From: Fimenecus sp900545625
Lineage (GTDB): Bacteria > Bacillota > Clostridia > Oscillospirales > Acutalibacteraceae
NCBI GenBank assembly: GCA_963931525.1
Contig: OZ007023.1
Coordinates: 992,001-1,056,000, forward strand
Direction: 5' to 3'
DNA length: 64,000 nt
The position numbers and the translations under genes were made by a program. Below are positions 1 to 8,911 of this stretch, piece by piece (positions within the stretch are counted from its first letter, which is position 1; every line of letters begins with the position of its first letter). The notes beneath the pieces are model-generated. The model was not told where the DNA came from. It did not search any database and saw only the letters and a program-made list of their open reading frames with translations.

Positions 1-1
1 G

Positions 2-319
2 ACGGACAGTACCCGCGGGCTGTTCGATGCGGAAATGCTTGCCTGCTGCAAACGCGGCGCGGTGCTGGTCAATATCGCGCGCGGCGCGGTGGTGTGCGAG
101 GCGGCGTTGGTCGCAGCGCTCGAAAGCGGGCGGCTTAGCGGCGCGGTTTTGGATGTGTTTGAAACGGAGCCGCTGACGGAAAGCAGCCCGCTGTGGCAAA
201 TGGAGCAGGTGCTCGTGACACCGCACAATTCCTTTGTGTCCGGGCGAAACGGCGAAAGGCTGTTTCACCTGATCGAAGAAAACCTGCGCGCGTATCTAAA
301 TCAAGGGGGAAAAGAATGA
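2..319 (+). CDS. D-2-hydroxyacid dehydrogenase, C-terminal part (5' end outside window)
   Basis: The reading frame is open from the window edge, so only about 105 C-terminal codons are seen. The visible part is the end of the NAD-binding domain of the D-isomer-specific 2-hydroxyacid dehydrogenase family: a VNIARG motif, then the ALVAALESGRLSGAVLDVF stretch with the FETEPL signature, then the VTPHNS segment that carries the catalytic His of this family. These enzymes interconvert 2-oxo acids and D-2-hydroxy acids with NAD(P)H in the cytoplasm. The stop overlaps the next start (ATGA), so it is translationally coupled to the polysaccharide genes. The substrate cannot be told; it may supply a hydroxyacid substituent or be an unrelated neighbour. 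Confidence 0.88.
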   Translation, partial: TDSTRGLFDAEMLACCKRGAVLVNIARGAVVCEAALVAALESGRLSGAVLDVFETEPLTESSPLWQMEQVLVTPHNSFVSGRNGERLFHLIEENLRAYLNQGGKE

Positions 320-1467
320 AATTTATTTTGGTATCTCCGAAAAATCGGACGGCGTATAATTTCCGCGGTGATCTGATCCGTGAAATTATCGCCTGCGGCT
401 ACGAGGTCATCGTGACGGGCCCCAACCGCGACAACGTTGACAAAATCGAAGCGTTGGGTGCAAGGTTCGTGGAGATCCCCATGGACAAAAACGGTGTGAA
501 TCCCTTTGCAGACCTACAATATATGCGCGCGCTGTACAAGCTGTTTTGTGCGGAAAAGCCGGATGCCGTGCTCGGATACACAAGCAAGCCCGTCATTTAC
601 GGCTCTTTGGCGGCGAAGCGCGCGGGCGTCCCGAACGTTACAGCCATGATCACGGGCCTTGGGTATGCATTTACGCAAAAGACCGCAAAAGCGCGTGCGA
701 TCCGCGCGGTGATGTCTCTGCTGTATAAGCCGGCTTTGAAAAAGGCGGATACCGTCATTTTCCAAAATCCGGACGATCGGGATGAGACGATCCGCTTAAA
801 GCTTGTGGATGCGGAAAAATGCCGTGTGGTCAACGGTTCCGGCGTCAATATGGAGCGCTTCAAGCCGCTGCCGTATCCCGAAAAAGTCACGTTCTTTATG
901 CTGGCGCGGGTCATGTATGCCAAGGGGATCCGCGAATACCTGCGCGCGGCAGAGCTGGTCCACGAAAAGTACCCCGATACAAAGTTTATGCTGCTGGGTG
1001 CGTGCGAGGGCATTCAGGACTCCATCAGCCGCGAGGCGCTGCAGCGCTATATCGACAACGGCACGATCGTCTATTACGGCGAAACGGATAACGTCGCCCC
1101 GTATTACGGCGAGTGTTCCGTATTTGTCCTGCCGTCGTACCGCGAGGGTACGGGCCGCGTTATTTTGGAAGCGATGGCGACCGAGCGGCCCATCATCGCC
1201 ACGGACGTTGCCGGCTGCCGGGAAACGGTGCGCGACGGGGTCACGGGCTTCTTAGTCCCCGCCAAGGACAGCGAAGCGCTTGCGGAAAAGATGATCTGGT
1301 TTATTGAACATCCGGAAAAGATCCCCGAAATGGGAAAAGCAAGCTTGGAATACTGCAAAGAAAAATATGACGTCCGCAAGGTCAATGCGAATATGTTGAA
1401 ATTCTGCCGGATCAAACCCGAGCAGGAGAATCTTCCGGAAGGGGAATCGGAATATGAACTTGTATGA
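316..1467 (+). CDS. Glycosyltransferase family 4 (PglA/WbpU-like)
   Basis: This 383-residue protein has the two-Rossmann GT-B layout. The N-terminal half starts with an ILVSPKNRTAYNFR strand-loop and has the GYTSKPVIYGSLAAKRAGVP and ITGLGYAFT segments typical of the GT4 branch that adds N-acetylhexosamines to lipid-linked oligosaccharides (the PglA, WbpU and WbuB neighbourhood). The C-terminal donor domain (about 195-350) has ARVMYAKGIREYL and the EX7E-like region PSYREGTGRVILEAMA. The chosen ATG overlaps the previous stop by four bases and has an AAGGGGGA-type ribosome site; an upstream start in frame would run into the previous gene. It probably adds an amino sugar, perhaps L-FucNAc, to undecaprenyl-linked intermediates at the inner membrane face. 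Confidence 0.9.
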   Translation: MKFILVSPKNRTAYNFRGDLIREIIACGYEVIVTGPNRDNVDKIEALGARFVEIPMDKNGVNPFADLQYMRALYKLFCAEKPDAVLGYTSKPVIYGSLAAKRAGVPNVTAMITGLGYAFTQKTAKARAIRAVMSLLYKPALKKADTVIFQNPDDRDETIRLKLVDAEKCRVVNGSGVNMERFKPLPYPEKVTFFMLARVMYAKGIREYLRAAELVHEKYPDTKFMLLGACEGIQDSISREALQRYIDNGTIVYYGETDNVAPYYGECSVFVLPSYREGTGRVILEAMATERPIIATDVAGCRETVRDGVTGFLVPAKDSEALAEKMIWFIEHPEKIPEMGKASLEYCKEKYDVRKVNANMLKFCRIKPEQENLPEGESEYELV

Positions 1468-2773
1468 AAAGATCGTAAACGGAGAAGAAAAAATCTCCCT
1501 TGTGGGGCTCGGGTATGTCGGCATGCCGATCGCGGTCGCCTTTTCCAAGAAGGCCAAGGTGATCGGGTACGACCTGAACGCCGCCAAGATCGAGCTGTAT
1601 AAAAGCGGCGTAGATCCGACCAACGAGGTCGGCGGCGACGTGGTCAAAGCGTGCAGCGTGGAATTTACCGCGGATGAGACAAAGCTGCGCGAAGCGAAAT
1701 TCCATATCGTTGCCGTCCCCACGCCTGTAAACGACGACCACACACCGGATCTCACCCCCGTGGAAAGTGCGTCCGAGACCGTGGGACGCAACCTGACGAA
1801 AGGCTCGGTCGTGGTGTATGAATCTACGGTATACCCCGGTGTGACCGAAGAAATCTGTGTGCCGATTTTGGAGCGGGAATCGGGTTTAAAGTGCGGCGTG
1901 GATTTTAAGATCGGGTACAGCCCCGAGCGCATCAACCCCGGCGACAAGGTCCACCGCCTCGAAACGATTACCAAGATCGTCAGCGGTATGGACGAAGAAA
2001 CGCTCGACACCGTCGCGAAGGTCTATGAGCTGGTGGTCGAAGCGGGCGTGCACCGTGCCGAGAGCATCAAGGTCGCGGAGGCTGCCAAGGTCATTGAAAA
2101 CAGCCAGCGTGACATCAACGTGGCGTTTATGAACGAGCTCTCCATCATCTTTAACAAAATGGGCATCGACACGCTTTCCGTGCTCAAAGCCGCGGGGACA
2201 AAGTGGAATTTTCTCAAATTCTATCCCGGCCTTGTGGGCGGGCACTGCATCGGCGTCGACCCGTATTACCTGACCTATAAGGCGGAGCAGCTCGGCTATC
2301 ACAGCCAGATCATCCTCTCCGGCCGCCGCATTAACGACGACATGGGCAAATACGTTGCCGAAAACGTCGTCAAAAAGCTGATCGCAGCGGATGTTTCCAT
2401 TAAGAATGCCAAGGTCGCGGTTTTAGGCTTTACGTTTAAGGAGAATTGCCCGGACACGCGCAACACCAAGGTCATCGATATTGTGCGGGAACTGGGTGAA
2501 TACGGTATTACGCCCGTGATCGCCGACCCGACAGCGGATGCGGATGAAGCAAAACGCTTGTACGGTGTGGAGTTTGTCGATATGAACGTGATACAGGATT
2601 GCGACGCCGTAGTACTTGCCGTGGCGCATGATGCGCTCAAGGGGCTTTCGCAGGCGGACTTTGACAAAATGTTCAAACCCGGTGAAAACGGCAAAAAGGT
2701 GCTTGTAGACATCAAGGGCTTGCTGGATCGCAAGCAATACGAATCGGCCGGCTATCGGTACTGGAGATTGTAA
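1454..2773 (+). CDS. tviB: UDP-N-acetylhexosamine 6-dehydrogenase (TviB/WbpA class)
   Basis: The 439-residue protein begins with the NAD-binding GLGYVGMP motif and has the family signature GYSPERINPGDKVH at about 153-166. The catalytic cysteine is Cys265 in GGHCIGVDPYY. Length and motifs fit the UDP-GlcNAc/UDP-GalNAc 6-dehydrogenases (TviB/VipA, WbpA) rather than UDP-glucose dehydrogenase. It would oxidise C6 of a UDP-N-acetylhexosamine twice with NAD+ to give a UDP-uronic acid, so the polymer is likely acidic. It overlaps the preceding glycosyltransferase by 14 bases. Whether the substrate is the gluco or galacto isomer cannot be read from sequence alone. Confidence 0.93.
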   Translation: MNLYEKIVNGEEKISLVGLGYVGMPIAVAFSKKAKVIGYDLNAAKIELYKSGVDPTNEVGGDVVKACSVEFTADETKLREAKFHIVAVPTPVNDDHTPDLTPVESASETVGRNLTKGSVVVYESTVYPGVTEEICVPILERESGLKCGVDFKIGYSPERINPGDKVHRLETITKIVSGMDEETLDTVAKVYELVVEAGVHRAESIKVAEAAKVIENSQRDINVAFMNELSIIFNKMGIDTLSVLKAAGTKWNFLKFYPGLVGGHCIGVDPYYLTYKAEQLGYHSQIILSGRRINDDMGKYVAENVVKKLIAADVSIKNAKVAVLGFTFKENCPDTRNTKVIDIVRELGEYGITPVIADPTADADEAKRLYGVEFVDMNVIQDCDAVVLAVAHDALKGLSQADFDKMFKPGENGKKVLVDIKGLLDRKQYESAGYRYWRL

Positions 2774-2818
2774 GCGGTCTGCTGTAGAAGCTCAAGTCTG
2801 AAAGAAGCAGGTGTTTTT

Positions 2819-4198
2819 ATGGCATTGCAGGCGGTTTACGACCGTTCCCCGATCTTTTTCCAAAATATCATGACGACCGTTAAAGGGTATAAAAACGCAC
2901 AGACCCGTTACGGGAAGGCATATTATGCCTATCGGGCGTTTTTAAAAGACTTTGACACCTGGCCGCTGGAAAAGAAATTGGAATACCAGCGGGCGGAACT
3001 GGTAAGATTTGTTCGATACGCCAATGAAAACAGCGCGTTTTACAGGGAACTGTATGCGGGGATCGACTTAGACAGCATCCGATCGGCAGAAGATCTGCAA
3101 AAACTGCCGGTCGTCGATAAGGAAATGCTGCGTGCCAATATCGATTCGTGCATCGTGCGCGGTACGCCTTATGTAGAATCCCATACCGGCGGGACAACGG
3201 GCAAGTCGCTGACGGTCCATTTTACGGTTGACGATTATATGAAGCGCATGGCCTCCTTAGACCACTTTAAGGCGAAGGTTGGGTTCGAGCATCTGAAAAT
3301 GCGCCGCGCGACCTTCAACGGGAAACATATCGTACCGCCCGGGCAGACCAAAAAGGTGTTTTGGCGGTATAACCGCGCGTGCAAGCAGATGATTTTTTCT
3401 TCGTTCCACATTACGGAAGAAAATATGGGGTATTATGTAGAGGAACTCAATCGGTTCAAGCCGCAGGCGCTCGACGGCTTCTTTTCCTCAATCTGCGACA
3501 TCGCCGGGTATATCGAGCGGCATAATTTGAAGCTTGATTTTACGCCCGTTGCGATCTTCCCCACCAGTGAAACACTGACACAAGAGGGCCGCGCGCTGCT
3601 TGAGCGCGTATTCGGCTGCAAAGTTTTTGACCAGTACGGCTCCAGCGAGGGCGCACCGTTTGTAATGGAATGCCCGGATCAGGTGCTGCATGTCTGGCTG
3701 GACAGCGGTGTCTTTGAACCTTTCGGCGAGGAGGGCGAGGTGCTTGTGACCAGCTTCACAACGCACGGCACGCCGCTGATCCGCTACCGCATCGGGGATC
3801 GGATGACATTTGATCCGAATGCATCCTGCACCTGCGGTGACAACCAGCCAATCGTGCGCTCGATCGAGGGACGCAGACTCGATTTTCTGTATACGGCGAA
3901 GGGAGCAAAGATCAACGGCGGCAACGTTTCCAATATTTTGAAAAATCTGCCAAACGCCGTGGTGCGTTCCCAATTTCTGCAGAGCAAAAAAGAAGAAGTC
4001 ACCTTGCTTTTGGAAGTCGATCCGGCGCTGTATAAGCCGGAATACAACGATCAGATCCAAGAGGAATTCCGCCATAAGTTCGGGGAAGATACCAAATTGA
4101 CGATCCGCTGTGTGGAAGAGATCCCGCGCGAAAAAAGCGGGAAATTCCGCATGATCAAAAACACGGTCGATGAAACGGCGGACCGGCAGCAAAGCTGA
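2819..4198 (+). CDS. Phenylacetate-CoA ligase family (CapK/PaaK-like) adenylate-forming protein
   Basis: A 459-residue member of the ANL adenylate-forming superfamily in the PaaK/coenzyme F390 synthetase branch. The ATP-binding loop is SHTGGTTGKSL at about 120-130; the A5-type motif FDQYGSSEGAPFVMECPD and the FTTHGTPLIRYRIGDR hinge follow. The C-terminal small domain contains EIPREKSGKFRMI. Capsule loci often hold such CapK-type proteins, thought to activate an acyl group for attachment to a sugar, but the substrate is unknown. It sits between the sugar dehydrogenase and a glycosyltransferase in the same direction. The start has a GCAGGTG-like ribosome site. Confidence 0.85.
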   Translation: MALQAVYDRSPIFFQNIMTTVKGYKNAQTRYGKAYYAYRAFLKDFDTWPLEKKLEYQRAELVRFVRYANENSAFYRELYAGIDLDSIRSAEDLQKLPVVDKEMLRANIDSCIVRGTPYVESHTGGTTGKSLTVHFTVDDYMKRMASLDHFKAKVGFEHLKMRRATFNGKHIVPPGQTKKVFWRYNRACKQMIFSSFHITEENMGYYVEELNRFKPQALDGFFSSICDIAGYIERHNLKLDFTPVAIFPTSETLTQEGRALLERVFGCKVFDQYGSSEGAPFVMECPDQVLHVWLDSGVFEPFGEEGEVLVTSFTTHGTPLIRYRIGDRMTFDPNASCTCGDNQPIVRSIEGRRLDFLYTAKGAKINGGNVSNILKNLPNAVVRSQFLQSKKEEVTLLLEVDPALYKPEYNDQIQEEFRHKFGEDTKLTIRCVEEIPREKSGKFRMIKNTVDETADRQQS

Positions 4199-4229
4199 AC
4201 AGAAAACTGCAAAGAAAGCGGGGCAGGGC

Positions 4230-5507
4230 GTGAACATCCTGTTTATTTCCATGTCGCCGATCCACAGGGGTGTGAACATCGGAAACACTTTCCTGAATGT
4301 TTTGGACGGCATATCCGGCATAACGTTTTCCGGTGTGTATACCAAAAACGGCGCACCGGGAAAAGAGCTCCAAAACGCCTTTCGGCTCAATGAAAAAATG
4401 ATCCTGAAAAAGGCGCTGCACAAATCAAACACCGTCGGTGAGGTCGTCGAAGCGCGCAGCGCCGGGGCTGTTGCGGAGACAGACAAGCTTGTCGCTTTTG
4501 CAAAAAAGAAGCGGTTCACCGCGTTCTTCTGGGCGCAGGCGATGGTATGGGCGCTGCCGTACTGGAAGTCGGGCGCCCTGAACGATTTTCTGGATGCTGT
4601 GCAACCGGATGTCCTGTTTACGCTGCTTTCGGATTCGGTCGTACTCAATAAGCTGATCGCCTATATTCAGGATTACACGAAAAAACCTCTGGTGGTCTAT
4701 GCGTGGGACAATAACTACACGCTGAAAATGGGCGCGGTCTCGCCGCTGCGCCGGTTGAACCGGCACATCAACCGCATCTATATGCGCAAAACCGTGCGGC
4801 GGGCAAAGCAGCTTTATGTGATCTCCGACGTGCAAAAGCGCGATTACGAAAAGGAATTCGGCGTGCCCTGCAAGGTGCTCACCAAATCGGCGGATTTTTC
4901 GGGCGAACCGCCGTTGAAAACGCAGTATGATTCGCCCCTCCAACTTGTTTTTACGGGCAATATCGGCACAAACCGTTGGAAGAGCCTTGCTATGATCGCT
5001 GAAGCCTTGGAAAGCATCAACCAAAACGGCGTGCGCGCCCAGCTGCGCATTTATACCGCCACGCCGCTGACGCAAAAAATGGAAAATGCGTTGCGAAAAA
5101 AAGACGCTTCCTTTATAATGGGTAGCGTCCCTGCAAGCGAGATCCCGCGTATCCAGTCGGAGGCGGACATGCTCGTGCATGTGGAATCGTTCGATCGCAA
5201 AGCCCGCCTTCAGGTGCGGCAGTCCTTTTCCACAAAACTTGTGGACTATTTCAGGGTGGCGCGTCCGATCCTGGCGGTGGGGCCACGGGATGTGGCGTCC
5301 ATAGAGCATCTGATTCGTAACGATTGCGCGCTGACGGCATCTTCGGCCGAAGAGGTGCGGCAGGCACTTTTGTCGGTGCTCGGCGATCCGGACAAGCTCA
5401 ACGACTTGTCAAAAAAGGCATACGCCTGCGGCAGGCGCAATCATGACGCTGCTGCAATGCACGGGATGCTGCAAGCAGATTTGGAAAAACTCGTAAAGGA
5501 ACCGTAA
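4230..5507 (+). CDS. Putative glycosyltransferase (GT4-like)
   Basis: The protein starts NILFISMSPIHRGVNIGNTFL and has a GT-B architecture with a donor half containing FTGNIGTNRWKSLAMIAEALE and DMLVHVESFD, as in clostridial polysaccharide glycosyltransferases. I place the start at GTG 4230, which follows a purine-rich GGGGCAGG stretch. An in-frame ATG at 4170 overlaps the previous gene but lacks a ribosome site and adds a basic, unconserved-looking N-terminus. It likely transfers a sugar to a lipid-linked repeat unit. Donor and acceptor cannot be assigned. Confidence 0.8.
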   Translation: MNILFISMSPIHRGVNIGNTFLNVLDGISGITFSGVYTKNGAPGKELQNAFRLNEKMILKKALHKSNTVGEVVEARSAGAVAETDKLVAFAKKKRFTAFFWAQAMVWALPYWKSGALNDFLDAVQPDVLFTLLSDSVVLNKLIAYIQDYTKKPLVVYAWDNNYTLKMGAVSPLRRLNRHINRIYMRKTVRRAKQLYVISDVQKRDYEKEFGVPCKVLTKSADFSGEPPLKTQYDSPLQLVFTGNIGTNRWKSLAMIAEALESINQNGVRAQLRIYTATPLTQKMENALRKKDASFIMGSVPASEIPRIQSEADMLVHVESFDRKARLQVRQSFSTKLVDYFRVARPILAVGPRDVASIEHLIRNDCALTASSAEEVRQALLSVLGDPDKLNDLSKKAYACGRRNHDAAAMHGMLQADLEKLVKEP

Positions 5508-5551
5508 TTCCAAGCCCGGAAGAGATCTTTTTGAAAAGGAGGGACCGCCCC

Positions 5552-6529
5552 GTGATTTATTTTGCAACCGTTTTGCGCTGCCTTGCGGCGTGCATCATCA
5601 CCAATTCGCATTACACGGGCGTTTACCCGACCGATCTCATTGCCAACGGCGGGCTGCTCGGCGACGTTATCTTTTTTGCGGTCTCCGGCTTCTGCCTGGT
5701 CAACGTAAAAGGGAATTTTTTTCAGTGGTACGGGAAACGGCTTTTGCGGCTGTATCCCGCGGTTCTCCTGATTACACTAGCTTATCTTCTGGCAGGGCTT
5801 TTTACTGCGCCGGAAAACGCCGCCGGCTGGCTGCGGCTTTTTATCTATCCGACCAATTATCACTTCGTCGCGTCGATCCTTGTTTTGTATATCCCGTTTT
5901 ATTTCGTGATGCGTATTCAGAAGCTTCGCGAAAACATCCCGCTGCTGTCCGCGGGGTTGTGCGTCGTTTGGCTTCTTGTGTATATTCTTATTTACGACAG
6001 ATCGTATTATCATATTGATACGGTTCGCGAACCGATGATCCGGTTCCTGTTTTTCTTTTCCATGCTGCTGGGGGCGTATTTCCGGATCAACAAAGACCGC
6101 TTTCTCAACCGCAAATGCGTTTGGGCGTGGGTTTTGCTTCCCTGCTTGCTCGCGGGGTATTTTGCAAGCAAGCTGCTGTTTGTAAGAATGGAGCGGCTTG
6201 CCGATTTTCAGCTTGTCAACCAAATCGTTCTGTTCGCACTGCTGGCGGTGCTGTTCCGCTGCTTTGCGTCCGTGGACGGGAAGCTGGAAAGATTGCCGCG
6301 TGTGCTCAAGCGGGTCATCGAGTTTGTGGCAAGCGTAACGCTGGAGATCTATCTTGTGCAGATCTCGCTGATCCCAAAGCTAAACATTTTTCCGTTCCCG
6401 CTGAACTGGCTGTTCATTACGGGCACGATCCTGCTGCTTGCGTGGATTTTGCACAAGGTGACCGGCTGGATACAGGCAGGGCTGCAAAGGCTCTTTTCGC
6501 GGCGGCGCAAAAACGCCGCGTCAGCATAA
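5552..6529 (+). CDS. Acyltransferase family 3 membrane protein
   Basis: About 325 residues with roughly ten hydrophobic segments, beginning IYFATVLRCLAACIITNSHY. The early His/Arg region and the FFAVSGFCLVN motif are hallmarks of the acyltransferase 3 family (OafA/OatA-like), which O-acylates extracytoplasmic sugars. GTG 5552 is preferred because AAAAGGAGGG lies eight bases upstream; the open frame reaches a TTG at 5531, but that lies upstream of this ribosome site. It likely O-acetylates the polysaccharide made by this cluster. The C-terminus is basic and cytoplasmic. Confidence 0.85.
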   Translation: MIYFATVLRCLAACIITNSHYTGVYPTDLIANGGLLGDVIFFAVSGFCLVNVKGNFFQWYGKRLLRLYPAVLLITLAYLLAGLFTAPENAAGWLRLFIYPTNYHFVASILVLYIPFYFVMRIQKLRENIPLLSAGLCVVWLLVYILIYDRSYYHIDTVREPMIRFLFFFSMLLGAYFRINKDRFLNRKCVWAWVLLPCLLAGYFASKLLFVRMERLADFQLVNQIVLFALLAVLFRCFASVDGKLERLPRVLKRVIEFVASVTLEIYLVQISLIPKLNIFPFPLNWLFITGTILLLAWILHKVTGWIQAGLQRLFSRRRKNAASA

Positions 6530-6571
6530 TTTACCGATCGGTATAACGAGCACACGAAGGGGTGAACGGCT

Positions 6572-7789
6572 TTGAGGGTATTGCAGATCAATGCGGTCAA
6601 TAAAATACGGAGCACCGGGCGAAATGTCTCGGAACTCAATGACTTTCTTCGGAAAGCCGGGCATACCTGCGCGGTCGCTTATTCGGCAGGACCTTCCGAC
6701 CTGCCGGAATATGAATATCACATCGGCTCAAAGACGGATGTAAAGCTCCACGGGCTTTTGTCCCGTGTTTCCGGGAAACAGGGCTATTTTTCTAAATCCG
6801 CAACACGCAAGCTGTTGAACTTTACAGATGACTTTGCGCCGGATATCGTCGTGCTGAACAATCTGCACGCGAATTATATCCATTTGCCGCTGCTGCTGCG
6901 GTACCTTGCCGAAAAGGACATCGCCACCGTCGCAGTATTGCATGATTGCTGGTTTTATACGGGGCATTGCTGCCACTACACGGCGGCGGGCTGCTGCAAA
7001 TGGCAGGAACACTGCGGCGGCTGCCCGGCAAGAAAGCAATATAACCGAAGCTGGTTTTTTGACCGCAGTGCCGACATGCTCGCGGATAAAAAGGAACTGT
7101 TCGGCGCAATCCCGCGGCTGGGCGTAGTCGGGGTATCCGACTGGCTGACCGGGGAAGCTAAAAAAGCCCCGGTGTTCCAAAACGCGAAGCAAATCCAAAG
7201 GATTTATAACTGGGTGGATACTGACCTGTTTACCCCGCAGGACACTGCGGCGCTTCGAGAAACGCTGGGGCTGGAAGACCAGAAAGTCCTGCTGTGTGTG
7301 GCAAGCGCCTGGACACGGGAAAAGGGTTTGGATACGGTCTTGCAGCTTGCACACGGCTTGCCCAAGGGGCAGCGGTTGCTGCTTGTAGGCAACGCGCCGG
7401 AAGAGACCCTTGCGGGGACAAATATCCAGCATATCCCTGCGACCGATGATGTGAAGGCACTTGCCGCGCTGTATGCCATGGCGGATGTGTTTGTGCAGCC
7501 GTCCTTGGAAGAAACCTTCGGCAAAGTTACGGCGGAGGCGCTTTCCTGCGGGACACCCGTGGTGTGCTTCGATTCCACAGCGAACCCCGAGCTTGTAGGC
7601 GAGGGCTGCGGGACGGTCGTGCCGGCGGGCGATACAGACGCACTCGCGGCGGCGGCGCAGACCATTCTTTCTGACGGGAAAGATGCATTCTGCAAAACCT
7701 GCCGGGCGTTCGCTTTGCAGAATTTCCGGGCAGAGACGAGTCTGCAGGCGTATCTGCAATTTTTTGAAACATTATGTTCCATGAAATGA
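6572..7789 (+). CDS. Glycosyltransferase family 4 (WcaC-like, Cys-rich insert)
   Basis: A 405-residue GT-B glycosyltransferase. The acceptor half carries the HDCWFYTGHCCHY segment followed by a cluster of cysteines around GCCKWQEHCGGCP, the insert seen in GT4 enzymes of the colanic-acid WcaC type. The donor half has VASAWTREKGLDTVLQ and QPSLEETFGKVTAEALSCGTPVV, including the EX7E motif. The start is TTG 6572 with a GAAGGGGTGA ribosome site; no ATG fits. It belongs to the polysaccharide operon between the acyltransferase and the polymerase. The sugar specificity is unknown. Confidence 0.9.
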   Translation: MRVLQINAVNKIRSTGRNVSELNDFLRKAGHTCAVAYSAGPSDLPEYEYHIGSKTDVKLHGLLSRVSGKQGYFSKSATRKLLNFTDDFAPDIVVLNNLHANYIHLPLLLRYLAEKDIATVAVLHDCWFYTGHCCHYTAAGCCKWQEHCGGCPARKQYNRSWFFDRSADMLADKKELFGAIPRLGVVGVSDWLTGEAKKAPVFQNAKQIQRIYNWVDTDLFTPQDTAALRETLGLEDQKVLLCVASAWTREKGLDTVLQLAHGLPKGQRLLLVGNAPEETLAGTNIQHIPATDDVKALAALYAMADVFVQPSLEETFGKVTAEALSCGTPVVCFDSTANPELVGEGCGTVVPAGDTDALAAAAQTILSDGKDAFCKTCRAFALQNFRAETSLQAYLQFFETLCSMK

Positions 7790-7803
7790 GGTGAGAAGCG
7801 CGT

Positions 7804-8886
7804 ATGCTGTTTTATCTTTTGGCATTTTTGATGGTCGCTTTTTTGATCGCGGCCAATTTGCGGCCGCAGCAGCGCACGCTTCCGCACAAAAGGCCGTTTT
7901 TGACGGCAGACCGGCTCAGCGTTATGCTGGTATGCCTGATCCTGTTTTTGATTTTAGCGCTGCAGGATGCCCATGCCAACGCCGATTTGACGAGCTATTA
8001 TACGCGGTATAGGAGCCTGCAAAATTACAGCTTCCAAAGTTTTCTGCACCAGCTTGAGGACATGAAGGACCCGGTCTATTATTTGGCCGGGTATCTGTTC
8101 GGAAAGCTCGGTTTGAATTTTTATGTGTGGAAAGCCTTCATTTCGTTTGTTTTTGTGCTCGGGCTCTACAAGCTGGTCTTGTACCATTCCGCCAATATAT
8201 ACGTCAGCTTCATCGCGCTGTTGTCCTTGGGGCTTTACGGCTTTGCGTTCAGCGGCCTGCGCCAGACGATGGCGTTCGGGATTCTTTTCTTTGCATATCC
8301 TTATCTTAAAAACCGCAAATTGCTGCGGTTCATTCTGGTCGTGGTGTTGGCCGCCCTGTTCCACAGTACGGCGCTGATCTTCCTTGCGGCGTACCCGATC
8401 TATCGCTTGAATTTGCGGCTTCGCAACATCCTGATCCTCTTGGCGATCGGCGGCGTGGTGCTGCTCAACGCCAATCCGATTGCAAATTTGTATTTGCAGC
8501 TGACGGGCACGGATGAAATATACGCCGAGTATTTGGAAAGCGGCAACGTCCTGAGTATGTCGGGCATTATCATTTCCGGCAGCATTTGGCTGTTCTGCAC
8601 GGTCTTTTTAAGCCGAAGAAACGCGAGCAAGTTTGACGAGCATCTATGCAATCTTTCCCTGTTAGCGTTGTTCGGCCGCATCCTTTCCACGGTTTGGTTC
8701 GCGGAGTTTTTCCGTGTTTCCATGTATTTTTCCATTTTCGAATTTCTGATGATCGCCGATGCGTGCGCGAGCAAAGAAAAAAGCAGCTTTGTGGTCCGCG
8801 TGAAGACCGCGGGCGTCTCGCTGGTGTTGGTCGCGTATTATCTGATGTCGCCTTCGCTCAACATTATGAGCTATGTTTTGCGGTAA
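7804..8886 (+). CDS. EpsG-family polysaccharide polymerase (Wzy-like)
   Basis: A 360-residue, very hydrophobic protein with about ten predicted membrane segments and the EpsG-type region YYTRYRSLQNYSF followed by DPVYYLAGYLF. EpsG proteins are the polymerase candidates of Wzy-dependent exopolysaccharide pathways in Firmicutes. It would join flipped repeat units on the outer membrane face. It starts 14 bases after the previous stop behind a GAGGTGAGAAG ribosome site. With the flippases downstream this gives a full Wzx/Wzy set. Confidence 0.87.
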   Translation: MLFYLLAFLMVAFLIAANLRPQQRTLPHKRPFLTADRLSVMLVCLILFLILALQDAHANADLTSYYTRYRSLQNYSFQSFLHQLEDMKDPVYYLAGYLFGKLGLNFYVWKAFISFVFVLGLYKLVLYHSANIYVSFIALLSLGLYGFAFSGLRQTMAFGILFFAYPYLKNRKLLRFILVVVLAALFHSTALIFLAAYPIYRLNLRLRNILILLAIGGVVLLNANPIANLYLQLTGTDEIYAEYLESGNVLSMSGIIISGSIWLFCTVFLSRRNASKFDEHLCNLSLLALFGRILSTVWFAEFFRVSMYFSIFEFLMIADACASKEKSSFVVRVKTAGVSLVLVAYYLMSPSLNIMSYVLR

Positions 8887-8911
8887 CCGCGATTGGTTAG
8901 GAGATGGGCAT